A stretch of 34,437 bases of DNA, from the NCBI GenBank assembly GCA_016191645.1, contig JACPVQ010000097.1, positions 1 to 34,437 of the forward strand, written 5' to 3'. Position 1 is the stretch's first letter; the number at the start of each line of letters is the position of its first letter. The position numbers and the translations under genes were made by a program. Positions 1 through 7,950 of the stretch are shown piece by piece. Origin of the DNA: Candidatus Solibacter usitatus (GTDB lineage Bacteria; Acidobacteriota; Terriglobia; Bryobacterales; Bryobacteraceae). Under the pieces are notes generated by a model. It searched no databases. It had not been told where the DNA came from and saw only the letters and a list, made by a program, of their open reading frames with translations.

Positions 1-2
1 AT

Positions 3-1490
3 ATGATGAATATCATGAGGCTGATTGCGGTTCTCCTGTTTGTTGCGGCGCTGCTGCCGGCGCAACAGTACAACGCATTTTGGGCCGACGCGTTTCACAG
101 CGGTTACAAGAGCCCTTCGGAAGTGGAGCAACTTCTGGAAAACGCCGCTGCCGCAAAGGCCAACGCAATCTTCGTGCAGGTCCGCCGCAGGGGCGACACC
201 TACTATCTGCGCGGTGTTGAGCCGCAGGTGAAGGAACAGGACTACAATCCGAATTTCGATGCGCTCGATTATCTGATCGACCGCGCGCACGCCAAAGGCA
301 TCGAGGTCCACGCGTGGTTCGTCGTCTCACGTCTGTGGGCGTCCACTACTCCCCCGCCCGATCCAAAGCATCTTTGGTACACCCATGGCCCCAACGCCAA
401 AGGCGACGATATGTGGATTACGCTGACCGCTTTGGGCCAGTACAACACAGGCAGCCTGTCGCTGGATCCAGGCAATCCCGCTGCTTCGCAATATCTTTCT
501 GACTTGATCGTGGCGGTGGCGCGCGACTATCCTGCCGTCGATGGCCTTCATCTGGACTACATCCGCTATCCCGAGGATGCCGACTATGGTTGGAATCCTA
601 AGGCCGTCGAGCGCTTTAACCGGCTGGAGAAATCCGAGGGACTTCCATTGCGTACCGATGCGAGGTGGGCGGAGTTTCGCAGACGGCAAGTGACGGAACT
701 GGTGCGTCAGATCTATCTTCGCGCGAATGAAATCAAACCTTCCATCAAGCTCTCCGCCGCGCTCATCACCTGGGGCGGTGGTCCCTCTGGAAATGATCTC
801 GATGCAGCCTATCGCCGCCTGGACGCTTATTCGCGCGTTTTTCAGGATTGGCGCGGCTGGATGGAGGAGGGGATTCTCGATCTTGGAATCCCTATGAACT
901 ATTTCAACGACACGCGCAATGGAGCATTTCTAGACCGCTGGAGCGCCTATGAGAAGGATCGCCAGTACAAACGCGCGTTGGTCGTTGGTTTGGCAAACTA
1001 CCTCAACCCAATTAACGCCACCCTCGATCAACTGAAGCGAGTTTTCACTCCGACGGCGAATGGAAACTCTCCCGCTGGGATTTGTTTCTACTCCTACGCT
1101 TCCACAAACGAGGACCAGAAAAGCCAGAACAGTGAGTTTTACTCGGCTGTCGGCAACTATTTTTCCAACGCTCCGCGTGTACCCGATCTTCTCTGGAAGT
1201 CCAGCCCGTCAGCAGGTCATCTTTACGGATGGCTGAAGGTGGACGATGGCCCCGATTGGCTCAAGGACAATGTCACCGTGATTGTAGAATCGGACACCGG
1301 CGCGGATTTCAAGCGGCGTCTCGCAACGGATGGCAGCGGATTTTTTGGTAGCGTCGATCTCCCTCCAGACCGTTATTTTGTTCGTCTGGAACGCGAGGGC
1401 CGCGAGTTGTTCCGCACAGTAGCCAAAGATGTTGCCGCAGGCTCAACCATCCCCTTCGAAATTTTCCTCAAAGCCGCCGATTTCCAATAG
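3..1490 (+). CDS. Secreted glycoside hydrolase-like protein, YngK/GHL10 (DUF187) family
   Basis: ORF with N-terminal signal peptide (LIAVLLFVAALLPAQ), then NAFWADAFHSGYKSPSEVEQLLENAAAAKANAIFVQVRRRGDTYY and DGLHLDYIRYP, typical of GHL10. Start may be ATG at 3, 6 or 15. Confidence 0.9.
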   Translation: MMNIMRLIAVLLFVAALLPAQQYNAFWADAFHSGYKSPSEVEQLLENAAAAKANAIFVQVRRRGDTYYLRGVEPQVKEQDYNPNFDALDYLIDRAHAKGIEVHAWFVVSRLWASTTPPPDPKHLWYTHGPNAKGDDMWITLTALGQYNTGSLSLDPGNPAASQYLSDLIVAVARDYPAVDGLHLDYIRYPEDADYGWNPKAVERFNRLEKSEGLPLRTDARWAEFRRRQVTELVRQIYLRANEIKPSIKLSAALITWGGGPSGNDLDAAYRRLDAYSRVFQDWRGWMEEGILDLGIPMNYFNDTRNGAFLDRWSAYEKDRQYKRALVVGLANYLNPINATLDQLKRVFTPTANGNSPAGICFYSYASTNEDQKSQNSEFYSAVGNYFSNAPRVPDLLWKSSPSAGHLYGWLKVDDGPDWLKDNVTVIVESDTGADFKRRLATDGSGFFGSVDLPPDRYFVRLEREGRELFRTVAKDVAAGSTIPFEIFLKAADFQ

Positions 1491-1498
1491 CGATCATT

Positions 1499-1806
1499 GT
1501 GGGGTCAGGTCTCCAGACCTGTCCCTATGGGCCTCGGGGCCCACGAATCGTGATGAAAACCGATGTGGGGTCAGGTCTCCAGACCTGCCGCGGGATCTCC
1601 AGATCCCGCATGGCCTCGCAAGAGGCCATCGGCTGCTTTGCAGCCGCCCGGGAGATTGCGATTACTTCCGGCAGAGCCGGTCTGGAGACCGGCTCGCAGA
1701 TCTGGAGATCTGCCCCACACAAACTCGGGGAATGTCCAAACTCGAGCCGCGGGATCTCCAGATCCCGCATGGCCTCGTCAGAGGACATCGGCTGCGTAGC
1801 CGTTTC
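1499..1806. repeat. Intergenic multi-hairpin repeat cluster A: partial unit at 1499, flank module F2 (1524-1564), near-complete unit A1 (1565-1718, inverted relative to B/C/D), partial unit A2 (1747-1803)
   Basis: gtggggtcaggtctccagacctg...gcgggatctccagatcccgcatggcctcgcaagaggccatcggctgctttgcagcc...gccggtctggagaccggctcgcagatctggagatctgccccac. Modules recur at 3.9, 6.4 and 30.3 kb. Confidence 0.93.
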
Positions 1807-1842
1807 TGAACCGCAGACCTGGAGTGACTGACTGGGGAATGC

Positions 1843-2697
1843 TTACCGTAGCCCTACTTCAATTGGCTCAGCCGTAGCCGCATCCGTACGAACCTCGGCA
1901 TCGGCGTGTCCTTGCACCAGCGTCACCGGATAACCGGCGGAGACCTCGCCCGCCACGGCGACCCGGAAGACTGCCTGATGCCGTGTTCCTCCGGCACAGT
2001 AGAGACGGATTTTTCGCGCCGCCAGGATGTCCCTCATTCCGCATGTTACCGCCATGGGCGGAATGGCCTGCGAATCGCCGCCCGCCGAATGGATGCTCTG
2101 CACAACGATGGAGTCGTCGCCCAGAGGCAGCACGCGCGTCAGAGATTGCCGCATCTCCTCGACGCTGACCCGGTTCCACCGTGAAATCACCGGCTCATTG
2201 AAAGCGACGTGGCCGTGATAGCCGATGCCGCCGAAGCAGCAGTCAGCGCCTCCCACGCGCTCCAGTTTCTCGCTGAATTCGTCGATGCGAAAGGGATGCG
2301 GAGCCACGTGTTGTTCAGGCGGCATCGCCAGCAACGGATCAATCTTCGCAAACAACTCGCTCTTGAGAAAACCGGTGAAACTCAGCGCATGATCTTCCGG
2401 AATCAAGCGCCCCTGCCAGTCCAGAAACTCGTCCATTTGAAATACCCAGACATTGCGCCAGGAAAGTCTCTCGCGATTTGTGATCTCCACCAGCAGAGGA
2501 TATTGCTTCACCGGGCCCACGGGGAGAATCAATCGCGCCGCGCGGTCCTCTTCATTCGCTCTCCGGATCTCATCCGCAATCGTTCGCGCGAAGTCCGCGA
2601 GCAATGCGGGGATGTCCGCGAACAACCGGAAAGGGATGCGCGCACGGCGCTGCAATTCCTCCACGGGAAGGCTCATCAGCACGGCGTGGTCCATCAT
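1843..2697 (-). CDS. Glucosamine-6-phosphate deaminase/isomerase-like protein (NagB superfamily)
   Basis: Translated motifs VFQMDEFLDWQGR and FGGIGYHGHVAFNEP match the NagB family layout. Confidence 0.85.
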   Translation of the reverse strand: MMDHAVLMSLPVEELQRRARIPFRLFADIPALLADFARTIADEIRRANEEDRAARLILPVGPVKQYPLLVEITNRERLSWRNVWVFQMDEFLDWQGRLIPEDHALSFTGFLKSELFAKIDPLLAMPPEQHVAPHPFRIDEFSEKLERVGGADCCFGGIGYHGHVAFNEPVISRWNRVSVEEMRQSLTRVLPLGDDSIVVQSIHSAGGDSQAIPPMAVTCGMRDILAARKIRLYCAGGTRHQAVFRVAVAGEVSAGYPVTLVQGHADAEVRTDAATAEPIEVGLR

Positions 2698-2703
2698 CGT
2701 CCT

Positions 2704-3918
2704 ATGCTAAACAAAATGGACCCGCAATACACCAAGACTCGTTGGGGCGTTCTTGCGCTCCTGTTTCTTTCCATCCTGGTCAACCTTTTGGATCGCCAGG
2801 TCTTGGCGGTGGTCGCGCCGGTCCTGCGCGATGAACTCCATCTTTCCAACACCCAATACTCCTACATCGTGACCGCGTTCATGCTGGGGCTGGCGTTGAT
2901 GCAGGTTCCCTCCGGCATGTTGATCGACAAGATCGGTCCTCGCATCGGCCTCTCCATCCTCATGATTTGGTGGTCCGCTGCAAATGCCCTGCACGCACTG
3001 GCGCGAACCCTGGGGCATTTCATCGGCCTTCGATTTCTTTTGGGAGCGGGTGAATGCGGCAACTATTCGGCCGGAGTGAAAGTAATCTCACAGCGCTTCC
3101 CGCAGAACGAACGCGCGCTCGCCGGAGGAATCTTCAACAGCGGTACGGTGATTGGATCTTTTCTTGCTCCCTACTTCATCGTCAGCATCATGAACGCGTA
3201 CGGATGGCGATGGGCGTTTGTGCTTCCCAGCGTTTTGGGATTGACGTGGCTGGTGCCGTGGCTGCTGTTTTACCGCGATCGCGAATCGGCTTCGCAATCC
3301 GCCTCCGAACCGGCCGTTCCGCTGCTGCCGTTATTGTCGATGCGCCAGGTTTGGGGCGCGATGTTCATCCGCGCATTCATGGGCCCGGCGCAGCATTTCT
3401 ACTGGAACTGGTTGCCGGAGTATCTGAAACGCGAACGTCACTTCTCCATGGATATGATCGGCAAGTATGCGGGCATTCCGTTCCTTTTTGCCGGTTTGGG
3501 CAACCTCGCGGGCGGACTGTTCGCAGGCTATCTCATGCGGAAGGGTCTTAGCGCCGATGCCACGCGCAAGATCATTTTCGGGTTTTGCTGCACGCTCTGT
3601 TTGATCAGCAGCGCCGTGCCCGCCGCGCCGGGAGAGATCTCCGCCATGGCCATGATCTGCACGGCGACATTCGCGCTGGGGGCGGGCGTATCGAATCACA
3701 TCGCACTGCTCACCGATCTGTTTTCTCCACGAGTGATGGCGCGCATGACGGGGCTTGCGGGGATGTGCGAAGGGGTTGTGAACATCGCCGTGACTTTGGC
3801 AACGGGCCGAGTGGTGGATAGCTTCGGATACGTTCCTGTCTTCGCCGCGGCGGGTGTGATGCCGATGATCGCTCTTGCATCGTTGTTCTTTCTCATCCGG
3901 CGCGTGGAGCGCTTGTAG
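2704..3918 (+). CDS. MFS transporter, anion:cation symporter/hexuronate-transporter-like
   Basis: Frame of ORF 2209..3918; the first 165 codons are antisense to the NagB-like gene, so ATG at 2704 (MLNKMDPQYTKTRWGVLALLFLSILVNLLDRQVLAVVAPVLRDEL) is preferred. Many TM segments. Confidence 0.9.
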   Translation: MLNKMDPQYTKTRWGVLALLFLSILVNLLDRQVLAVVAPVLRDELHLSNTQYSYIVTAFMLGLALMQVPSGMLIDKIGPRIGLSILMIWWSAANALHALARTLGHFIGLRFLLGAGECGNYSAGVKVISQRFPQNERALAGGIFNSGTVIGSFLAPYFIVSIMNAYGWRWAFVLPSVLGLTWLVPWLLFYRDRESASQSASEPAVPLLPLLSMRQVWGAMFIRAFMGPAQHFYWNWLPEYLKRERHFSMDMIGKYAGIPFLFAGLGNLAGGLFAGYLMRKGLSADATRKIIFGFCCTLCLISSAVPAAPGEISAMAMICTATFALGAGVSNHIALLTDLFSPRVMARMTGLAGMCEGVVNIAVTLATGRVVDSFGYVPVFAAAGVMPMIALASLFFLIRRVERL

Positions 3919-4052
3919 GGCAGAGCTCCAGCTCTGCGAGACGGTCTCCAGACCGTCTCTGCCGGCAGTGATCGCAATCTCCGATGACGGCTGCGTCGCA
4001 ACAGAAACGGCTGCGTTGCAGCCGATGGCCTCTGATGAGGCCATGCGGGGTC
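3917..4052. repeat. Intergenic multi-hairpin element B (right end degenerate)
   Basis: gggcagagctccagctctgcgagacggtctccagaccgtctctgccggcagtgatcgcaatctcc...ggctgcgttgcagccgatggcctctgatgaggccatgcggggtctggagatttt. Same module order as the other copies. Confidence 0.9.
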
Positions 4053-4060
4053 TGGAGATT

Positions 4061-4903
4061 TTAGTTCTGGCTCTTGTCGCCCGCCGCGACGGTTCTCAAA
4101 CGGGAACTCGGCGGTCCAATGTGAATGTGCGGAGCGGAAGCCTGTCCGCGCACTGCCGTCGAGAATGCAATGTAGTGGATCCCGCCATGATCCAGCCAGT
4201 TGCTAAGCCACTGGCCTTCCGCCGAAGAAGGATTGACGCCTACATCCATGCGTCCGGTGTGGTCAAACCCCAGCGCACGATGAAATGCGGTGTCGCCGCG
4301 CGCCGTCACGGGCAGATCGCGATGAAACACTTTTTCAAAGTCCGCTTCCAGTTGGCGCGCTTTCGACGGCGAGAAAATGCCCGCGCCGGCAGCGTCTTCG
4401 CTCTGTAACGCCGCGGCCCGCTCCGCTTCCAGACTTGCGAAGCGCGCTTGTTCGGCGCGCGCCATCGCCGTCAAATCGCCCCACAGTTTTACCCGTTCTT
4501 CCGCCACGGCGAGTGTCTTCCGCCGGTTGTCGAGTTCTTCCTGTAACGGCTCCAGTGAAGTCCGCGCCGCAACACCTTGATCGACCAGGGCGCGGGCGTG
4601 CTCCAGGCGCGATTGCTGGCCCGCAACGAGTTTGTGCGCGCTCGCCAACATTTGATTTGCCAACTCTTCCGTCAGATCTTCCATGCGCAGGCTGCCGTAC
4701 AAAGTCCTCCGCAGGACGTCCTGGTTCCCGGCTTCAGCCAAAGCCTCACGCGCTTGCTGGAGACGTGAAGGAGGTACTGCGCCTGCTTCCACCAGCTTCT
4801 CGATTCGCGCAATCTCGGCCTTGGCGGCGGTTAGCTCCTGGGTGTTCTGTTGCGCGTCTGCGACAAACGAAGACAGCACTGCAACAATCGCAAACAACCG
4901 CAT
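4061..4903 (-). CDS. Secreted coiled-coil protein with C-terminal putative metal-binding domain (H..GRMD ... HIHIG)
   Basis: Signal peptide MRLFAIVAVLSSFVADAQ, long charged helical region, then FDHTGRMDVGVNPSSAEGQWLSNWLDHGGIHYIAFSTAVRGQASAPHIHIGPPS. The listed ORF start (5344) lies antisense to rsfS, so the start is moved to 4903. Confidence 0.75.
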   Translation of the reverse strand: MRLFAIVAVLSSFVADAQQNTQELTAAKAEIARIEKLVEAGAVPPSRLQQAREALAEAGNQDVLRRTLYGSLRMEDLTEELANQMLASAHKLVAGQQSRLEHARALVDQGVAARTSLEPLQEELDNRRKTLAVAEERVKLWGDLTAMARAEQARFASLEAERAAALQSEDAAGAGIFSPSKARQLEADFEKVFHRDLPVTARGDTAFHRALGFDHTGRMDVGVNPSSAEGQWLSNWLDHGGIHYIAFSTAVRGQASAPHIHIGPPSSRLRTVAAGDKSQN

Positions 4904-4948
4904 TCCTTCATTGTAGTACGATGAAGTAAGGAGCCTCTCCGACACAGT

Positions 4949-5389
4949 TTGCCTGTTAAGAAACCCACCACCAAGCGGACACGCAAGTCCACAACCCGCC
5001 CCGCAGCAACAGTTCGAGCCCGCAAGACATCCACGGCCACAGGGCCTTGGCTGGTTGCAGTCAACGCCGGGCTGGAGAAAAAAGCGTCTGATGTCAGGGT
5101 ATTGGATCTGCGCCCCGTCACAACCTTTGCCGACTACATGATCGTTTGCTCCGGTTCGAACCCGCGCCAGATTCAGACGATCGCCGATGAAGTGGAACTG
5201 AAACTGAAGGCGGTTGGCGAGCGGCCCAAGAGCGTGGAAGGCTATCAGAACGCCGAATGGATCCTCATGGATTACGGCGATTATGTGGTCAACATCTTCT
5301 CGCAGAAGGCGCGCGCCTACTACGATCTGGAGCGGCTCTGGCAAGACGCCCCGGTCGTCGCGCTGCCGGAGTCCACACTCGCTCTATAA
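4949..5389 (+). CDS. rsfS: Ribosomal silencing factor RsfS (Iojap family)
   Basis: ASDVRVLDLRPVTTFADYMIVCSGSNPRQIQTIADEVELKL...EWILMDYGDYVVNIFSQKARAYYDLERLW is a canonical RsfS signature. Probable TTG start. Confidence 0.95.
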   Translation: MPVKKPTTKRTRKSTTRPAATVRARKTSTATGPWLVAVNAGLEKKASDVRVLDLRPVTTFADYMIVCSGSNPRQIQTIADEVELKLKAVGERPKSVEGYQNAEWILMDYGDYVVNIFSQKARAYYDLERLWQDAPVVALPESTLAL

Positions 5390-6202
5390 CGCTGGAAGAC
5401 GGCCGGAAAGAAACTCCGATAGATCGGTTGCCACGAAGCGCAGACCCACAAAAAACGAACCGAAGAGCGCGTACACGGCGCTGACTTCGTCAAAGCGCAT
5501 CTCATAAATGAGGTGCTTAAATACCAGAGGATCGTCGGCAAACAGATCGACTCCCCATTCCCAATCGTCGAAACCAATGGAACCGGAAATGATCTGCCGC
5601 ACTTTTCCCGCGTAACGCCGCCCGATCATGCCGTGCTCTTTCATCATGCGGCCGCGCTGCGCCATCGATTCTTCGTACCAGTTTTTAGTTTCGCCCCGTT
5701 TCCGGTCCATCGGGTAGAAACAGACATAGCGCGAAGAAGGAATATCGGGAAGCAGGCGCGGAAGCATTGCCTCCCGCTGCCGCTGCAGGACTTCCTCGAT
5801 TTTCTTGTCCCATTCTTCGGAGTGCGGTTGAATGCCCTGCTCCATCAGCTGGTCGTATGTTTTTGCAGTCGAATCGTACAGGCCGAGTTCCACCACGGAA
5901 AGATACGAATTCACCGGCTCCAGATAATCGCCGATCGCGAGCCGCGAAAGACTAAGCTGCACTTGCGCCAGTTCCTCGAAGGAAGGACGGAAATGGATCA
6001 GCATCAAATCGGACTTGTGGCCCAACAGCGCGAAGGGCGCGCTGTGTCTGCCGTCTCCCAGAAACGACGCAGTTTCCTCGGCGATTTCTTTTTGGCTGTT
6101 TTCCGGAAGCGCGCGCCAGGCCGCCCACTTCACGCGCATCATCTGATGCAGGACGGCGGACCCGTCGAGCGTCAACGGCATCGCCGGAGCGGACGTGGTC
6201 AT
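5384..6202 (-). CDS. hemQ: HemQ/chlorite dismutase-like family protein (probable coproheme decarboxylase)
   Basis: YPMDRKRGETKNWYEESMAQRGRMMKEHGMIGRRYAGKVRQIISGSIGFDDWEWGVDLFADDPLVFKHLIYEMRFDEVSA. The listed ORF extends upstream through tandem repeats; start set to 6202 (MTTSAPAMPLTL). Confidence 0.9.
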   Translation of the reverse strand: MTTSAPAMPLTLDGSAVLHQMMRVKWAAWRALPENSQKEIAEETASFLGDGRHSAPFALLGHKSDLMLIHFRPSFEELAQVQLSLSRLAIGDYLEPVNSYLSVVELGLYDSTAKTYDQLMEQGIQPHSEEWDKKIEEVLQRQREAMLPRLLPDIPSSRYVCFYPMDRKRGETKNWYEESMAQRGRMMKEHGMIGRRYAGKVRQIISGSIGFDDWEWGVDLFADDPLVFKHLIYEMRFDEVSAVYALFGSFFVGLRFVATDLSEFLSGRLPAL

Positions 6203-6208
6203 TGTGCC

Positions 6209-6401
6209 ACTACTCTCTGAAATCTTTCCAAGCCGCGAAGATTTCCTTGGGTTGCGGTTCCGCTGCCATGTACTACTACTCTGTAGAATCTTCCCAATTT
6301 GCGAAGATTCCCTTTGGTTGCGGCTGCGCTGCTCCGTACTACTAGACTTTGAAATCTTCCTAGGCTGCAAAGATTCTCTTTGGTTGCGGCTGTGCTGCCA
6401 T
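6209..6401. repeat. Three tandem 66-bp repeats, each with an internal inverted repeat (GAAATCTT...AAGATTTC type), upstream of hemQ
   Basis: Anchor ggttgcgg recurs at 6250, 6316 and 6382 (spacing exactly 66). Stems: gaaatctttccaagccgcgaagatttc; gaatcttcccaatttgcgaagattc; gaaatcttcctaggctgcaaagattct. Confidence 0.93.
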
Positions 6402-6634
6402 GTGGGGCAGGCCTCCAGGCCTGCGAGGCGGTCTCCAGACCGCCTCTGTTCCAGCCCATAAGGTTAAGCTGGGTCTGGAGAACCTGATGCACGGTCGACA
6501 ACCCACCCACGGCAACTCCTGCGCGGCCGATGGCCTCTGGCGAGGCCATGCGGGATCTGGAGATCCCGCCGCAGATCTGGAGATCTGCCCCACATCGGTT
6601 TTCGTTATGACTCGTGAGACCCGGGGCCCATGGT
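6402..6634. repeat. Intergenic multi-hairpin element C (6402-6593) plus flank module F2 (6594-6634)
   Basis: gtggggcaggcctccaggcctgcgaggcggtctccagaccgcctctg...gccgatggcctctggcgaggccatgcgggatctggagatcccgccgcagatctggagatctgccccac|atcggttttcgttatgactcgtgagacccggggcccatgg. Confidence 0.93.
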
Positions 6635-6638
6635 ATTT

Positions 6639-7919
6639 TCATACCGTCAGTTTCCACGGGCTGCGGTAGTTATACTCCATCATCTTGCGTCCTTCCGGTT
6701 GCTTGATGGTTTCGCCGTCCCAATCGAGGCGCATTCTGGTGCGCAGCGCGATGTTTGCCAGCAGACAAGTCGCCGTGGAGCGGTAACATTTCTCGATGTC
6801 GGAGATAGGTCTCTGGCGCGTGCGCACACATTCCAGAAAATTTTTCCAATGCGCATCGTTCATCTGGTTGGAGGATTTCACTTCCACTTCCACCAAATCG
6901 GATCCGCGCTCCGGCACTACTTTATACAAGCTGCGATCCACATACAACGTTCCTTGATCGCCATGGAACAGGATGCCGCCGCCTTTGCCGAACATCGACT
7001 GCGCATTACCGTAGCGATTTTCGTAGGTGCAGATGAAGCCGGGATACTCATACGAAGCGTGGATCGTATCCGGTGTTTCGCGATTATCCTTCAACCGGTA
7101 TTTGCCGCCCACGCAGGCGATGCCGGATGGCATAGCCTCGTTGAACGCCATCTGCACAATGTCCAACCAGTGCACGCCCCAATCGGTCATCATGCCGCCG
7201 GCATAATCCCAAAACCAGCGGAAATGGCTGAACGCCTTCGGATCGACGCCAAAACGATTCTTGTTGTACTCGCGCTTCTGCGCCGGTCCCAGCCACATAT
7301 CCCAATCGAGATTCGAAGGCGGCGCTTCATCGGGAGGATTTCCGATGCCTGCCGCTTCGCTCAAGCCGTAGTTCCAAGTGTGCACAGCGGTGACTTGGCC
7401 CAGTTTTCCGCTGCTCACCATCTCCGTTGCTTTTTGAAAATGCGTTCCGGAGCGCTGCATCGTGCCCGCCTGAACCACGCGGTTGTACTTGCGCGCGGCC
7501 TCCACCATCTTCTTGCCTTCATCGATGTAAACGCAGATGGGCTTTTCCACGTAAACATCCTTACCCGCCTTGCAGGCTTCCACCATCATGTAGGGATGCC
7601 AGTGATCGGGCGTCGCGATGCAAACGACATCGACGGACTTGTCCGCCAGAATCTCGCGGAAATCGCGGACGGCTTTCGCTTGCCGCTTCGTCGTCTGATG
7701 TGCCAGTTCCAAATTTGGTTGATAGACGTCGCACACATGCGTGACCGCAACGCTATCCTGCTTCATGGCGAAACCCAGGTTGCTGCGCCCCATGCGTCCC
7801 ATGCCGATAAACGCGGCGTTGTATTTATCGTTGGCGCCCTTCAGGTTGCCGGTGAAGATCTGAGTGGTGAAGGCGGCCGCGCCGGCCTTCAAAAAATCGC
7901 GGCGGTCGTTTTGATTCAT
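6639..7919 (-). CDS. Gfo/Idh/MocA family oxidoreductase with twin-arginine-type signal
   Basis: MNQNDRRDFLKAGAAAFTTQIFTGNLKGANDKYNAAFIGMGRMGRSNLGFA...CDVYQPNLE...EKPICVYIDEGKKMVEAARKYNRVVQAGTMQRSG. Confidence 0.95.
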   Translation of the reverse strand: MNQNDRRDFLKAGAAAFTTQIFTGNLKGANDKYNAAFIGMGRMGRSNLGFAMKQDSVAVTHVCDVYQPNLELAHQTTKRQAKAVRDFREILADKSVDVVCIATPDHWHPYMMVEACKAGKDVYVEKPICVYIDEGKKMVEAARKYNRVVQAGTMQRSGTHFQKATEMVSSGKLGQVTAVHTWNYGLSEAAGIGNPPDEAPPSNLDWDMWLGPAQKREYNKNRFGVDPKAFSHFRWFWDYAGGMMTDWGVHWLDIVQMAFNEAMPSGIACVGGKYRLKDNRETPDTIHASYEYPGFICTYENRYGNAQSMFGKGGGILFHGDQGTLYVDRSLYKVVPERGSDLVEVEVKSSNQMNDAHWKNFLECVRTRQRPISDIEKCYRSTATCLLANIALRTRMRLDWDGETIKQPEGRKMMEYNYRSPWKLTV

Positions 7920-7950
7920 CTGCTGCTCCCTGGAATTCGGAATTTTAGCA

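Noticed and set aside
1565-1718. CRISPR array interpretation of the repeated palindromes
   Set aside because: No constant repeat with unique spacers at regular spacing and no cas genes; the units are different hairpins in fixed order.
1429-1831. Overlapping ORFs in cluster A (GDLQIPHGLARGHRL-type translations)
   Set aside because: They are translations of quasi-palindromes, open on both strands; no family resemblance.
2209-2703. 165-aa N-terminal extension of the MFS ORF
   Set aside because: Entirely antisense to the NagB-like gene and lacks MFS features; start moved to 2704.
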